Source of the DNA: Clostridiales bacterium
GTDB taxonomy: Bacteria; Bacillota; Clostridia; Lachnospirales; Lachnospiraceae
DNA: 64,000 bases
Direction: 5' to 3'
Assembly (NCBI GenBank): GCA_020860715.1
Contig: JAJBTU010000006.1
Span: forward strand, 1 to 64,000
The notes beneath the pieces are model-generated. The model searched no databases. It worked only from the letters and a program-made list of their open reading frames with translations, and had not been told where the DNA came from. Positions 1 to 8,862 of the stretch are shown here, piece after piece (the stretch's first letter is position 1; each line of letters begins with the position of its first letter). Made by a program: the position numbers and the translations under genes.

Positions 1-6
1 TCTATC

Positions 7-33
7 GAGCCTCTTTTTTTCGGCTCATTTTTT
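7..33 (+). terminator. Rho-independent terminator at the left edge
   Basis: A GAGCC/GGCTC stem (7-11 and 22-26) is followed on the plus strand by A and a run of six T. In the minus direction there is no T-run, so it best fits the end of a plus-strand gene lying left of the window. It may still slow minus-strand transcripts leaving the permease gene at 91. Confidence 0.5.
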
Positions 34-90
34 CATAAGCTACTTGACACTACCAAAGAAAAATTTGGATTTGTTTGCGGCTTCGTCTCC

Positions 91-1134
91 CTATCCGACG
101 ATACCGCTTCGCTCAACTCCCTCTATAAACTGCTTCTGCAGCAGGACGTAGATGATGATCACCGGTATCATGACCAGCACGACGCCCGCGTCCAGATACA
201 GTTCGAGGATGCTCGGGTCGTAGATCTTTTCCACGTTTGAGATCGACGCCTCGATCGTGGAGATCTTTTTGCTGATCACGATGTTGTCACTGATCAGAAA
301 CAGCTTGGCGTAGAACGTATCGTTATACTGCCATACGAGAGAGAATATAGCCACAGTTACAACAGAGGGCAGTGCATTTATGAGCATGATACGGAAGTAC
401 GTGTACCAGATCCCGCAGCCGTCCACGAGCGCCGCTTCTTCGATCTCTTTCGGAAGCCCACGGAAGAACTGGTTGAAAATATAAATGTACAAGCCCGACC
501 TTAATCCGCACCCGAATACCGTCATGATATACATCGGTATGGGGGAGGACAAAAGGTTCACAGCCGATCCCGTGACTGCTTTTATAATTCCAAAGATATC
601 AAATTTCGCAAATGTCATGTACAGCGGAAGCATGATCGTGTTGGTAGGGATAACGATCATCAGCACTACACAGCCGAACAGGACATTTTTAAATGGAAAA
701 TTGAATCTTGCGAATCCATAGCCGACCATTGAGCAGATAAACACCTGGATCACCATCAGAGTCACTGAATAGATCAGGGAATTCTTCATCGTGGTCGCGT
801 ATTTCAGATACTGGAAAGCCAGCTGATAGCGCTCCAGTGTCGGTTCCTGAGGTATCAGGTACACCATCGGGCTGTAGTAGTCCGAGTTGGAGAAAAAAGA
901 ACTGCTGATGATGCCCAGCACCGGTCCGAGGATCACATAGCTGACGCCGATGATGAGGATCCACTTAAACACAGCCAGGACGAACTTCTTCAGATTCCCC
1001 ACCCAGCGCGTCATATCATTGACGAACTGCGCATCCTGCGTAAAGCCCTGAACAATCGAAGTCCCAGAGAACGATTTTCCGGCAGATTTCGCGCCTGTCT
1101 TTTTTCCTGCCTTTGCATTTGCTTTCGCGCTCAT
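91..1134 (-). CDS. Carbohydrate ABC transporter permease (MalG type), second pair
   Basis: Inner-membrane permease of a CUT1-type sugar importer, 347 aa. The first 50 residues are a basic, Lys/Ala/Gly-rich cytoplasmic tail, longer than usual for MalG proteins. Six membrane segments follow, with the ABC-ATPase docking (EAA) loop at about 230-255, beginning EEAALVDGCG. An AGGAGG ribosome binding site lies 8 nt before the ATG. It is the last gene of the minus-strand glycan locus and is separated from its partner permease by two strong hairpins. No ATPase is encoded nearby, so energy probably comes from a shared MsmK-like subunit. The substrate cannot be read from the sequence; beta-mannan oligosaccharides are inferred from the GH26 enzyme upstream. 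Confidence 0.9.
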   Translation of the reverse strand: MSAKANAKAGKKTGAKSAGKSFSGTSIVQGFTQDAQFVNDMTRWVGNLKKFVLAVFKWILIIGVSYVILGPVLGIISSSFFSNSDYYSPMVYLIPQEPTLERYQLAFQYLKYATTMKNSLIYSVTLMVIQVFICSMVGYGFARFNFPFKNVLFGCVVLMIVIPTNTIMLPLYMTFAKFDIFGIIKAVTGSAVNLLSSPIPMYIMTVFGCGLRSGLYIYIFNQFFRGLPKEIEEAALVDGCGIWYTYFRIMLINALPSVVTVAIFSLVWQYNDTFYAKLFLISDNIVISKKISTIEASISNVEKIYDPSILELYLDAGVVLVMIPVIIIYVLLQKQFIEGVERSGIVG

Positions 1135-1154
1135 GTCTTTTTCCTCCTTTATAT

Positions 1155-1225
1155 GTCCTGCATCGCTCTTTGATGCAGGACGCAGGCCCCGTCTCGCGCA
1201 GCAGCGCGACTTTTAATGACGGGGC
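1155..1225 (-). repeat. Two adjacent strong hairpins between the permease genes
   Basis: The first hairpin is a perfect 10-bp stem (1155-1164 with 1172-1181). The second has an 8-bp outer stem (1186-1193 with 1218-1225) around a perfect 6-bp inner stem (1194-1199 with 1204-1209). Neither is followed by a T-run in the direction of transcription, so they are unlikely to be terminators. An mRNA-processing or stabilising role, or a REP-like element, fits better. Confidence 0.6.
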
Positions 1226-1234
1226 TCTCCAGTC

Positions 1235-2152
1235 CTAGTTATAGTAGAACGTCCGCTTCTGAATAAATCCGCAGACAAGCACAAGGATCAGACAGGTGAT
1301 TGCCGTGGAGCACAGACTGAACACGGAGCTTAGCCCATAATTCATATCTGTAAAAGCGGTGGTATACGCCAGATCGACCACTTCCGAATTCGTAAAGCTG
1401 TCGACCACGGTATAGACGACATTAGTGACAATGTGCGGCATGACCATCGGGAACGTAACCTTCCAGAAGGTCTCATACGCTGTCGCTCCTTCCATCTTCG
1501 CCACTTCATAGAACGAGGATGGAATCGACTGCAGCGCCGCGATAAAGATGATGATCTGCACGCCGGAGGCATTCACAATATCGCTGATCCGCGATACTGC
1601 TCCCGACACATATTCGATCAGCACCTGCGGGATACCCAGGGAGGAGAACATCTGGATATAGTAGGCAATTCCCACTCCTCCGGACGCCTCCGCGGCCATC
1701 TCCGCGCTGGCACTTGTGATGCCACCGCTCATCATGCTCCGCGCCAGATCCATCGCGTCCACGATCGCGCCGGAGTTCAGGATCACCGGCAGGAAAAAGA
1801 TCGCTCTCACCAGCGTCCTGCCTTTGAACTTCTGGTTCAGCAGCATCGCCATGAACAGACTGAAAAACGTGATCAGCGGCACATCGATCAGCATATTGCC
1901 GATGGACGCCGTCAGCACCTGCTTATAGGACGCATGGACGCGAAACGCGTAAATATAATTCTCCAATCCGACAAATTCCAGCGAATAACCGCCGCCTGTG
2001 TTGACCGTCAGATCCGATAAAGAAAACTGAACGGATAGAAACAGGCTTCTCGCATAGAACCAGATAAAGCCGATCAGCCAGGGCAGAATAAAGAAGAATC
2101 CGGCGATGCTGCGCTTCCTGGTCAGCGTCAGAAATTTCTTTTTCGTCTTCAT
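1235..2152 (-). CDS. Sugar ABC transporter permease (MalF type), second pair
   Basis: Inner-membrane permease of the MalF/UgpA type, about 305 aa, with six predicted membrane segments and an EAA docking loop near residue 225 (EVAKMEGATAYETFWKV). Between the second and third segments is a periplasm-facing loop rich in Ala, Gly and Ser. A GTG at 2161 overlaps the stop of the DUF5696 gene upstream. The ATG at 2152 has a better-spaced AAGGAG and is chosen here. It pairs with the MalG-type gene at 91-1134, giving this locus a second permease heterodimer beside the one at 6939-8836. Confidence 0.9.
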   Translation of the reverse strand: MKTKKKFLTLTRKRSIAGFFFILPWLIGFIWFYARSLFLSVQFSLSDLTVNTGGGYSLEFVGLENYIYAFRVHASYKQVLTASIGNMLIDVPLITFFSLFMAMLLNQKFKGRTLVRAIFFLPVILNSGAIVDAMDLARSMMSGGITSASAEMAAEASGGVGIAYYIQMFSSLGIPQVLIEYVSGAVSRISDIVNASGVQIIIFIAALQSIPSSFYEVAKMEGATAYETFWKVTFPMVMPHIVTNVVYTVVDSFTNSEVVDLAYTTAFTDMNYGLSSVFSLCSTAITCLILVLVCGFIQKRTFYYN

Positions 2153-2157
2153 CCTTC

Positions 2158-4758
2158 TCACACTCCTTCCACTGTGTAGCTTCTTGCCGGTACCGTCACA
2201 CCGTCCACCGTCTCATTCTTCGTACCGGTATTCACATAGATCGTCACGCCGTTGGAATAGGTGACCGCCCGGACATTGCTGCTTAAAATCTCATGCTCGA
2301 CGATCTCGGCGCCGTTCACATACTTCAGCGCGTTGTTGACCTCCGTGTAGACGTACAGCGCATCGTCCGACCAGGTGCTGTATTCCGTAGAATAGAAGTA
2401 GTTCACACTGGTGTTTTTGATATCACTGGACGACTGGTATGAGAACATATAGTGCGGCGAAGCGCCGTTCTCGATCAGGCTTAAAATGATATCCGTCTCA
2501 TCGCTGGTGTCGCTTAAGTTGATCACATCGCCCGAATAATCAATGTAGCCATGAAGCAGCATCTCATAGAATGGAACATCCTCATCAATGATATAATAGT
2601 CATTGCCGGTCAGCGGCACATTGATGATATCGTCCGCGTAGGCAAACGCATAATCGTTTGCGTCATTCAGCATGACACTCTTTCCGGTCTCTTCCACTTC
2701 CGCTAAGGAACCAAGCACCACGTCGAGCGCTTCCTCGCGGTCAATGACATTCGTCCGTCTCTTGTCGGAGTGCAGTTCATTCGCGAGATCCCGTAAGGAA
2801 ATGCCGCCGATATCATAGTTTTCCATCTTCGATGTAAACGTATTGATATAACGCACCAGGTATTTCGGAGAAATCAGCGCAAACCGGTTGGAAGAATAGC
2901 CGAGTCCCGATGTCTGCCGCAGCGTAGTCGGATTGACCAGACCGAATTCTGCGATATAGCCGGAGCCGTAATACCGCGCGGACTCATTGCCGAACGAATA
3001 CCGTCTGCTGATCTCCGTCACCTTCTGGAAAGCCACATCTGCGTAGAACGTGCTTCCGGAGGAGGTAAGACTTTCACTTAATTCCTCCAGTGCCGACTTG
3101 CTTCCCACCTTCGATGAAAGATGGATCTGGTCCACCACGCTGTGGTAATAGCCGCCGTTCATCCAGCCCTGGAAGTTCATCACCTGATTCGTTATCCCGT
3201 TCGCCGACAGGCTTTCCGATATCTCTCCGGCCTGTTCAAAGGTAGTCATCGCGTAGACGCCATTGTACTGTGCTCCAAGGAAATACTTCGTCATCGTCAC
3301 ACCGCCGAGGATGTCATAATAGAACTTGATGTCTTCCCCGGAGGCGTCCTCCTGCGCCGTCAGCACGCCTTCTTCGACCAGACGGTTCCGGTAATAATTC
3401 GCAGCACCGGAATAGGTCGCGTCCTCCTCTGTCAGCATCGTATAGCGGACAGTCAGGTTCGCGTCATAATACTCATCCTCCACGACCGGCAGATCTGCCT
3501 CATTTCCCGTCGTACCGAACATGGAAAGTTTCTCATTTCCACGCAGGACGAACGTCGCGTACACATAATTGTAGCTGTTGATTTTTCCTGAAACGCCTGC
3601 CGAGATATAAGCCAGCGACGCACCGTCCTCAATCGTGGCAAAGATGCCAGACTCCTCCTCGCGGAACAGACCGAAGAGCGCCATCTTTGCGTCTTCCGAA
3701 TTCTCCAGTACGGTGTACTCCGCCATCAGCGGGTCGATGCCGTATACATACTCCGAATAGTTGGAGACCGAAGTCCCGTTCTTTCCGTTGTTGAAGTAGA
3801 TCAGCGATCCGGAGCCGTTCGGCACCAGCATGTAACCGTCCTCTTCCGTCCCTGCCGCGCCGAAATAGCGGAGCAGCTGGATGCGGTAAATCGTACCGCC
3901 GCCATTCTCCACCACCTGGCTCATGGGGATCGTCACTTCCACGCCATCATCTGTCAGACGGTATTCGAGCGGGATCTCAAAGGAGATCGGCACCGCGCCC
4001 TCAATGCCGGAGCCCTCCATCTCACGGAGATAATCCTCCTGTGTAAATCCGGCTTCCTCGAAGTACTTATTCAACTTACGGATCTGAGAAGCACCGGTCT
4101 TCGCGGATTCCAGCAGCTCCAGATAGCCGTCTGCCAGGCCGCTCGTTGTACCCTCCGTATATTTCTTTGCCACCTGCTTCGCATCATCCTCGGAGAGCTT
4201 TGACATCACGTCGTTCAGCGTCTCCTCACTGATGTACTCCGGCACGATACCAGTCGATGCGGTCATGTCGCCGATGGTGTAAATAAACCGGATCCCGTCC
4301 TCGATGGTCTCAACTTCAAGCTGATCGATCGACGTACAGTAGCTGTAGGAATCGTAGGTACCCGTGGTACGCGAGGTGTTGTAATAATCCACAATCAGCT
4401 GCGATTTCATATAATTCTTATTCGTCTCATTCGCAGCCGTGTCATCATCCGCATCCACCGGATTGGAATACGTGATCTCGCCGTTGCGTTTGTCATAGAC
4501 CGCCACTTCAGCGGTTTCCAGGTTTGCATACAGCTTTAACGTATCATTCTCCGCTGCCAGTTCCATGCCGGCTACATCACTTACTTCCTCCGAAAGTGAC
4601 GTGAATTCTGCACCTTCCTCATACTCGTAGGTGGTCAGGTAGTCCCGGTACACATTGTAGGAATGGTAATGAAAATACCACCATCCCAACAGGGATACCG
4701 CCGTGATCAGGACGATTCCGATCAACACGAGAAGGATTTTTCTGCTCTTACTCATCAT
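2158..4758 (-). CDS. DUF5696-like membrane-anchored protein of the glycan locus
   Basis: An 866-aa protein with a short cytoplasmic N-terminus, one membrane segment at about 8-28, and a large extracytoplasmic part with no catalytic motif I can name. It resembles DUF5696 proteins, which are known next to sugar ABC transporters in Firmicutes. The ectodomain is acidic and Tyr-rich; its second half reads like a glycoside-hydrolase-type barrel, but this is a weak impression. An AAGGAGG site precedes two adjacent ATG codons (4758 and 4755). It lies between the Yip1-like gene and the second permease pair, which suggests a role in handling or sensing the imported glycan at the membrane. Function unknown. 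Confidence 0.75.
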   Translation of the reverse strand: MMSKSRKILLVLIGIVLITAVSLLGWWYFHYHSYNVYRDYLTTYEYEEGAEFTSLSEEVSDVAGMELAAENDTLKLYANLETAEVAVYDKRNGEITYSNPVDADDDTAANETNKNYMKSQLIVDYYNTSRTTGTYDSYSYCTSIDQLEVETIEDGIRFIYTIGDMTASTGIVPEYISEETLNDVMSKLSEDDAKQVAKKYTEGTTSGLADGYLELLESAKTGASQIRKLNKYFEEAGFTQEDYLREMEGSGIEGAVPISFEIPLEYRLTDDGVEVTIPMSQVVENGGGTIYRIQLLRYFGAAGTEEDGYMLVPNGSGSLIYFNNGKNGTSVSNYSEYVYGIDPLMAEYTVLENSEDAKMALFGLFREEESGIFATIEDGASLAYISAGVSGKINSYNYVYATFVLRGNEKLSMFGTTGNEADLPVVEDEYYDANLTVRYTMLTEEDATYSGAANYYRNRLVEEGVLTAQEDASGEDIKFYYDILGGVTMTKYFLGAQYNGVYAMTTFEQAGEISESLSANGITNQVMNFQGWMNGGYYHSVVDQIHLSSKVGSKSALEELSESLTSSGSTFYADVAFQKVTEISRRYSFGNESARYYGSGYIAEFGLVNPTTLRQTSGLGYSSNRFALISPKYLVRYINTFTSKMENYDIGGISLRDLANELHSDKRRTNVIDREEALDVVLGSLAEVEETGKSVMLNDANDYAFAYADDIINVPLTGNDYYIIDEDVPFYEMLLHGYIDYSGDVINLSDTSDETDIILSLIENGASPHYMFSYQSSSDIKNTSVNYFYSTEYSTWSDDALYVYTEVNNALKYVNGAEIVEHEILSSNVRAVTYSNGVTIYVNTGTKNETVDGVTVPARSYTVEGV

Positions 4759-4767
4759 CTTTCCTCC

Positions 4768-5400
4768 TTATGTTCTGAAAATCAGTTCCTGATAGATACT
4801 GTAGAAGAAACTGTATACCTGATTGATCAGATCCGCCACCAGAAGGATCAGGAAGATGATGATCAACATGGCCAGAAATGTCAGTACAATCGTGAGCAAT
4901 GTCTTCCCCAGCGTAAAATTCTGCACTGTCATGATCCCCATCAGTATCATGATCAGCCCGTAGGCAACGCCGATCGCGAGGATCATCCAGTAGAACGCCT
5001 GCTCCCCGTCCGCCACAAACTGGCTGACGATGGTCGCCAGATTGAAGCAGAAGATCATCGGGGTCATCCCGTAGCCGATCGCGATCGCGATATCCTTCAT
5101 TCTGCCTTCGCCTTCCATCAGGCAGGTGATCGACCAGTTGCTCACACAGAACAACAAATACAGAAGCAATACCGCACCCAGTTCCGTCAGGCTGTTCACC
5201 GACCTCGGATCCGTATCATTGACCACGAAGCTCGCCAGCAGACGGTTTGCGGAAAAACTGAACGAAAACAGGATCACCAGCACAACCGCGATCGGCACGC
5301 TGCCGCGCCCGCGGTGACGGATTTCATAGTAGGCGTCCATCGGATGGCTCACCGTGTAAAATGCGTATTTCCATTTTTCTTTTGAAAATAAACTGTTCAT
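4768..5400 (-). CDS. Yip1-family membrane protein
   Basis: A 210-aa protein with about five hydrophobic segments (roughly 38-55, 75-95, 112-130, 140-160 and 170-195), matching the Yip1-domain membrane proteins of Firmicutes. Its ATG directly follows the TAA stop of the NHL-repeat gene, so the two are probably translationally coupled. The N-terminus (KEKWKYAFYTVSHPMDAYYEIRH) is typical of this family. Yip1 proteins in eukaryotes act in membrane traffic; in bacteria the role is not established. Its fixed place beside the NHL protein suggests a membrane partner for it, which is an inference. Confidence 0.8.
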   Translation of the reverse strand: MNSLFSKEKWKYAFYTVSHPMDAYYEIRHRGRGSVPIAVVLVILFSFSFSANRLLASFVVNDTDPRSVNSLTELGAVLLLYLLFCVSNWSITCLMEGEGRMKDIAIAIGYGMTPMIFCFNLATIVSQFVADGEQAFYWMILAIGVAYGLIMILMGIMTVQNFTLGKTLLTIVLTFLAMLIIIFLILLVADLINQVYSFFYSIYQELIFRT

Positions 5401-6924
5401 TTACGCAAGCCCTCCTTCCGCCGGTTTCTGATTTTTCAAATGTTTCCTCCGTTTCAGCACCCCTCTGACAATGATCCAGACCACGATCACGACCACGATC
5501 ACGGTAAGTACATAGCCGACATTCTCCGTCAGGATCTCGTTCCGGTAGCGCTTCCAGGCAATGGAATAATACTTCTGGTTCATGCCGAGTTTTAAGTATT
5601 TCATCGCCAGCTGATTCTCACCGGCTGTCAGATAGGCTTTGCCGATACCGGTATTCGCCAGCTCATTGTTCTCATCCAGTTCAAGCACCCGCTCCCAGAG
5701 CTCCACGGCCTGCGTCTCATCGCCGTCATAGCGGAGCCCGGTCGCCTCATTGATCAGGGAACCGTACTCCGTCGCAGAGAAAATCATGATCGACCCATAG
5801 TAAGAATCCAGGATGATCAGATTGTTTCCGCACTCATCAATCGCGATTGGCGTGTTGAACGTGCCCTCCTGTGTCCCGAGGCCGCCGAAGATATAGAGCA
5901 GGTTGCCCTCACGGTCATAGGTAAAGATGCGCCCGCGTTTACGGTCCAGCACCGAGTAAATGCCTTTCCCGCGGTAGGTCACATCTGTAAATTCCGAAGG
6001 ACCTGCGTAGGTGCCGTAGGTACCGGTTGTGAGGTCACCGCCGACGTTCCCATTTTCGCCCTTCTGGATGACATCCTCACCGCTCGGGTTCAGGCGCCGT
6101 ACACCCTGCTCTCCGTCCGAATCGATGTTGGACGCGTAGACAAAGCCGTCCTCATCCACATCAATTCCCGTGAACTCAGTCGGAATATAGAGCTGCTGAT
6201 TCGCGCGCTCTTCCTTACTCGCCAGTCGTCTCCAGAATTTTTCCCAGAGCGTGATCTTAACCTCAATGGTTCCGAAATATCCGATAAACGAGCCTTCGCT
6301 GTCAAAGACCAGAATACCCTCAAACGCGTTCTGACAGATGACATACACACGGTCCGCATAGTCAACCGCGACCTTAAGCGGAATAAAATCAAAACCATCC
6401 TCCAGTATGTTCGACTGCGGATTATCCACAATCTTGACAAATTCCCCATCCAGTGTCAGTACGACAATACGCTTGTTGTTGGAATCCGCAACATAAAGCT
6501 GTTCGTTTTCCGATACGAACACGCCGTAAGGAGCGCTGAACGTATCTTCTTCCCCGTCATTGTCGAAGGTCTCGATCACCTGCAGCACTTCATCCATATC
6601 GGAATTCAGGACCACGATGCGGTTGTTTCCCGTGTCCGCCACATAGACAAGGCCTGCATCCGATACGTAGAGATCCTGCGGCTCGGCAAAATTGCCGATG
6701 CCGAGCGTATCCCCCGTCACGGAGCCTGCCGGCACGTAAGGCGCCGGAGTGTATACAATGTCATTCCAGTACGTATAATTATAAGAATCGTACGGAAGTT
6801 CATCCGCCAGCGCCTGCAGAGGCATAAGAGCCAGAATCAGCAAAGCGGTCAGAAGGCTGAAAAGTCTTCTTTGAAAACTGCGCCGCGGGCGGGACGATCT
6901 GTGTTGTGTCTTTCTTTCTCTCAT
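5401..6924 (-). CDS. Secreted, membrane-anchored NHL-repeat beta-propeller protein with TPR
   Basis: A 507-aa protein with four parts. There is an N-terminal signal sequence (basic stretch, then hydrophobic residues about 22-40). An NHL-type beta-propeller covers about 60-395, with repeated blocks such as VADTGNNRIVVLNSD and VADSNNKRIVVLTLDG. A TPR-like helical pair follows at 405-455 (AVELWERVLELDENNELA). The protein ends with a C-terminal membrane segment at about 468-490 and a basic tail. The propeller is therefore predicted outside the cell, tethered at the C-terminus. A GGGAGGGG site precedes the ATG. NHL propellers usually bind ligands or partners; a glycan-docking or scaffold role for the transporter is an inference. 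Confidence 0.85.
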   Translation of the reverse strand: MRERKTQHRSSRPRRSFQRRLFSLLTALLILALMPLQALADELPYDSYNYTYWNDIVYTPAPYVPAGSVTGDTLGIGNFAEPQDLYVSDAGLVYVADTGNNRIVVLNSDMDEVLQVIETFDNDGEEDTFSAPYGVFVSENEQLYVADSNNKRIVVLTLDGEFVKIVDNPQSNILEDGFDFIPLKVAVDYADRVYVICQNAFEGILVFDSEGSFIGYFGTIEVKITLWEKFWRRLASKEERANQQLYIPTEFTGIDVDEDGFVYASNIDSDGEQGVRRLNPSGEDVIQKGENGNVGGDLTTGTYGTYAGPSEFTDVTYRGKGIYSVLDRKRGRIFTYDREGNLLYIFGGLGTQEGTFNTPIAIDECGNNLIILDSYYGSIMIFSATEYGSLINEATGLRYDGDETQAVELWERVLELDENNELANTGIGKAYLTAGENQLAMKYLKLGMNQKYYSIAWKRYRNEILTENVGYVLTVIVVVIVVWIIVRGVLKRRKHLKNQKPAEGGLA

Positions 6925-6938
6925 TCCATCCCCTCCCG

Positions 6939-7859
6939 TTATTCTTTCATACCGGACGTCGTCATCGTTTCCAGTACGTTGCTCTGGCAGATCAGGAAGA
7001 ACGTGATCGGCACGATGGCGATGATAAAGGTTACCGCGGCCGCCGCGCCCGCTCTCGCTGTTCCGCCTGCCGAGATCTGCTGCAGCGCGTACTGCAGAGG
7101 TTTGAGTTCCTCATTGCGCAAAAACAGGCTTCCTGTATTGCCCCACATCTGCTGGAACTGGAAGATTGCCAGGGTCAGCCAGGCCGGCTTTACATTCGGC
7201 ATGACAATGCTCCAGAAAATCTTCCACTCGCTCGCACCGTCAAGCCGGGCCGACTCCAGCAGCGCGTCCGGTATCTGTTCCATGAACTGTTTCATCAGAT
7301 AGAGGCCCATGCCGTAGGAAAACGCCGGTAAGATCAGCGCCGCGTAGGTATTGTTGATATGCAGCCAGCTGATGATCAGATACTGCGGAACCTGCGTCAC
7401 CTGCCAGGAGAACATCATCGAAAGTACAACCATGTTGAACAGGATTGTCTTACCCGGGAAATTGTGCTTTGCCAGCGGATAAGCTGCCAGGGATGCGAAG
7501 ATCACATGTCCGACCATACCTCCGCCGGTGATGATGACCGTATTCAGTATGTACCTTGAAAACGGCACCCAGGAATCGTTCATGATCACGAACAGATCCG
7601 TGAAGTTATCCAGGGAGGGGTTCCGCACAAAAATCTTCGGCGGATACTGGAACAGCTCATCCAGCGGCTTTAAGGCGTTATTGATGATCATCACCAGCGG
7701 CAGTGCCATGAACACACCGCAGATCGCCATGATCACAAACAGCAGCGAATTGCCCGCCATCGAGCGGTTCAGCTTTTTCTCTCTCGGCCGTTTCCAGAAT
7801 GGAATCTTTCTTAAATTCTTCTTAAGGGCAGCTTCTTCGGATGTCTTTGCTCTGCTCAT
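6939..7859 (-). CDS. Carbohydrate ABC transporter permease (MalG type), first pair
   Basis: A 306-aa CUT1 permease with a basic cytoplasmic N-terminus, six membrane segments and the EAA docking loop around 205-225 (DALLESARLDGASEWKIFW). Its ATG overlaps the stop of the MalF-type gene by 4 nt (ATGA), so the pair is translationally coupled. The C-terminus ends in VLETMTTSGMKE, typical of MalG/YtcP proteins. It forms a heterodimeric channel with the product of 7856-8836 and should receive substrate from the solute-binding protein encoded just upstream. Confidence 0.93.
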   Translation of the reverse strand: MSRAKTSEEAALKKNLRKIPFWKRPREKKLNRSMAGNSLLFVIMAICGVFMALPLVMIINNALKPLDELFQYPPKIFVRNPSLDNFTDLFVIMNDSWVPFSRYILNTVIITGGGMVGHVIFASLAAYPLAKHNFPGKTILFNMVVLSMMFSWQVTQVPQYLIISWLHINNTYAALILPAFSYGMGLYLMKQFMEQIPDALLESARLDGASEWKIFWSIVMPNVKPAWLTLAIFQFQQMWGNTGSLFLRNEELKPLQYALQQISAGGTARAGAAAAVTFIIAIVPITFFLICQSNVLETMTTSGMKE

Positions 7860-8836
7860 TCGCCTACCCTCCTTAATACTCTCTGTACCAGCTGGTTCGT
7901 GCCTACCATCAGCAGGAACAGCACCGTTGCAATCGCGGATGCATAACCCATCTCAAATCGCGTGGACCCGTAATCGAGAAGATGCGTGACCACCGTCGCG
8001 CCCGCGTAGTTGACGGACGGGTTGCCGGCCAGCTGAACGGAAATATCCGCTACCGCAAAGGACTGCGTAATCTGCATGACTGCGCCGAACATCAGCTGCG
8101 GCTTCATCGCCGGGAGCGTCACATACCAGAGTTCTTGCCAGCGGTTCTTGACTCCGTCCAGCGCCGCCGCTTCATACAGGTTCTTGTCCACCGTCTGCAG
8201 GCCGGCGATAAACGACAGGAAACCGGTACCCAGAGAAAGCCATAACTGTACGATGATCAGCATCGGCAGCACGTATTTTTCTGTCTTCATCCAGCTGATG
8301 GCTTCATCAATAATGCCAAGCCTCAGCAGGATACCATTCAGATAACCATAACGGTCGCCGGTCAGGATCAGACTCCAGACCATGTAGGCGTTGCCGCAGA
8401 TACTCGGCGCATAAAAGATCAGCGTCAGGAACGTGCGAAGCGGCCCCTTAAAGTCATTGATGATCCACGCGAAAAGCAGGCAGAGGATGTAGCTGATCGG
8501 GCCTGTGATCACCGCGAAGATCAGAGTGTTCTTCAGGGCGATCATGAAAATGTCATCCTCCAGAAACAGCTTGATATAATTATTCCAGCCATTGAATGTC
8601 GGCATCTCCAGCATATTGAAGTAGGTAAAGCTGAAGAACACAGACATCAGCACCGGCAGCACCGTAAACAGGAAAAACAGGATAAAAAACGGCGCCAGCA
8701 TTGCATAGCAGGTCTTATTCTTTTTGATCTGATAGCGAAGCGTTTTCTGCTTTGCTGCTATTTCCGCTGCGCTGGCCGGAGCCACCGCAGCATTTCCTGC
8801 ATCGGCAGTGCGACCCGGATCTTTCTTTCTGCTCAT
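7856..8836 (-). CDS. Sugar ABC transporter permease (MalF/LplB type), first pair
   Basis: A 326-aa permease with an Ala-rich cytoplasmic N-terminus, a first membrane segment at about 42-65, and five more. The EAA loop lies near 225 (NLYEAAALDGVKNRWQELW). A GGAGAGGAG ribosome binding site lies before the ATG. It is the immediate downstream neighbour of the giant solute-binding protein gene (26 nt gap), so these three genes form the core importer. The ATPase is missing from the locus. Confidence 0.93.
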   Translation of the reverse strand: MSRKKDPGRTADAGNAAVAPASAAEIAAKQKTLRYQIKKNKTCYAMLAPFFILFFLFTVLPVLMSVFFSFTYFNMLEMPTFNGWNNYIKLFLEDDIFMIALKNTLIFAVITGPISYILCLLFAWIINDFKGPLRTFLTLIFYAPSICGNAYMVWSLILTGDRYGYLNGILLRLGIIDEAISWMKTEKYVLPMLIIVQLWLSLGTGFLSFIAGLQTVDKNLYEAAALDGVKNRWQELWYVTLPAMKPQLMFGAVMQITQSFAVADISVQLAGNPSVNYAGATVVTHLLDYGSTRFEMGYASAIATVLFLLMVGTNQLVQRVLRRVGE

Positions 8837-8862
8837 ACTCTCGATCTCCTCTCCTTATCCTT

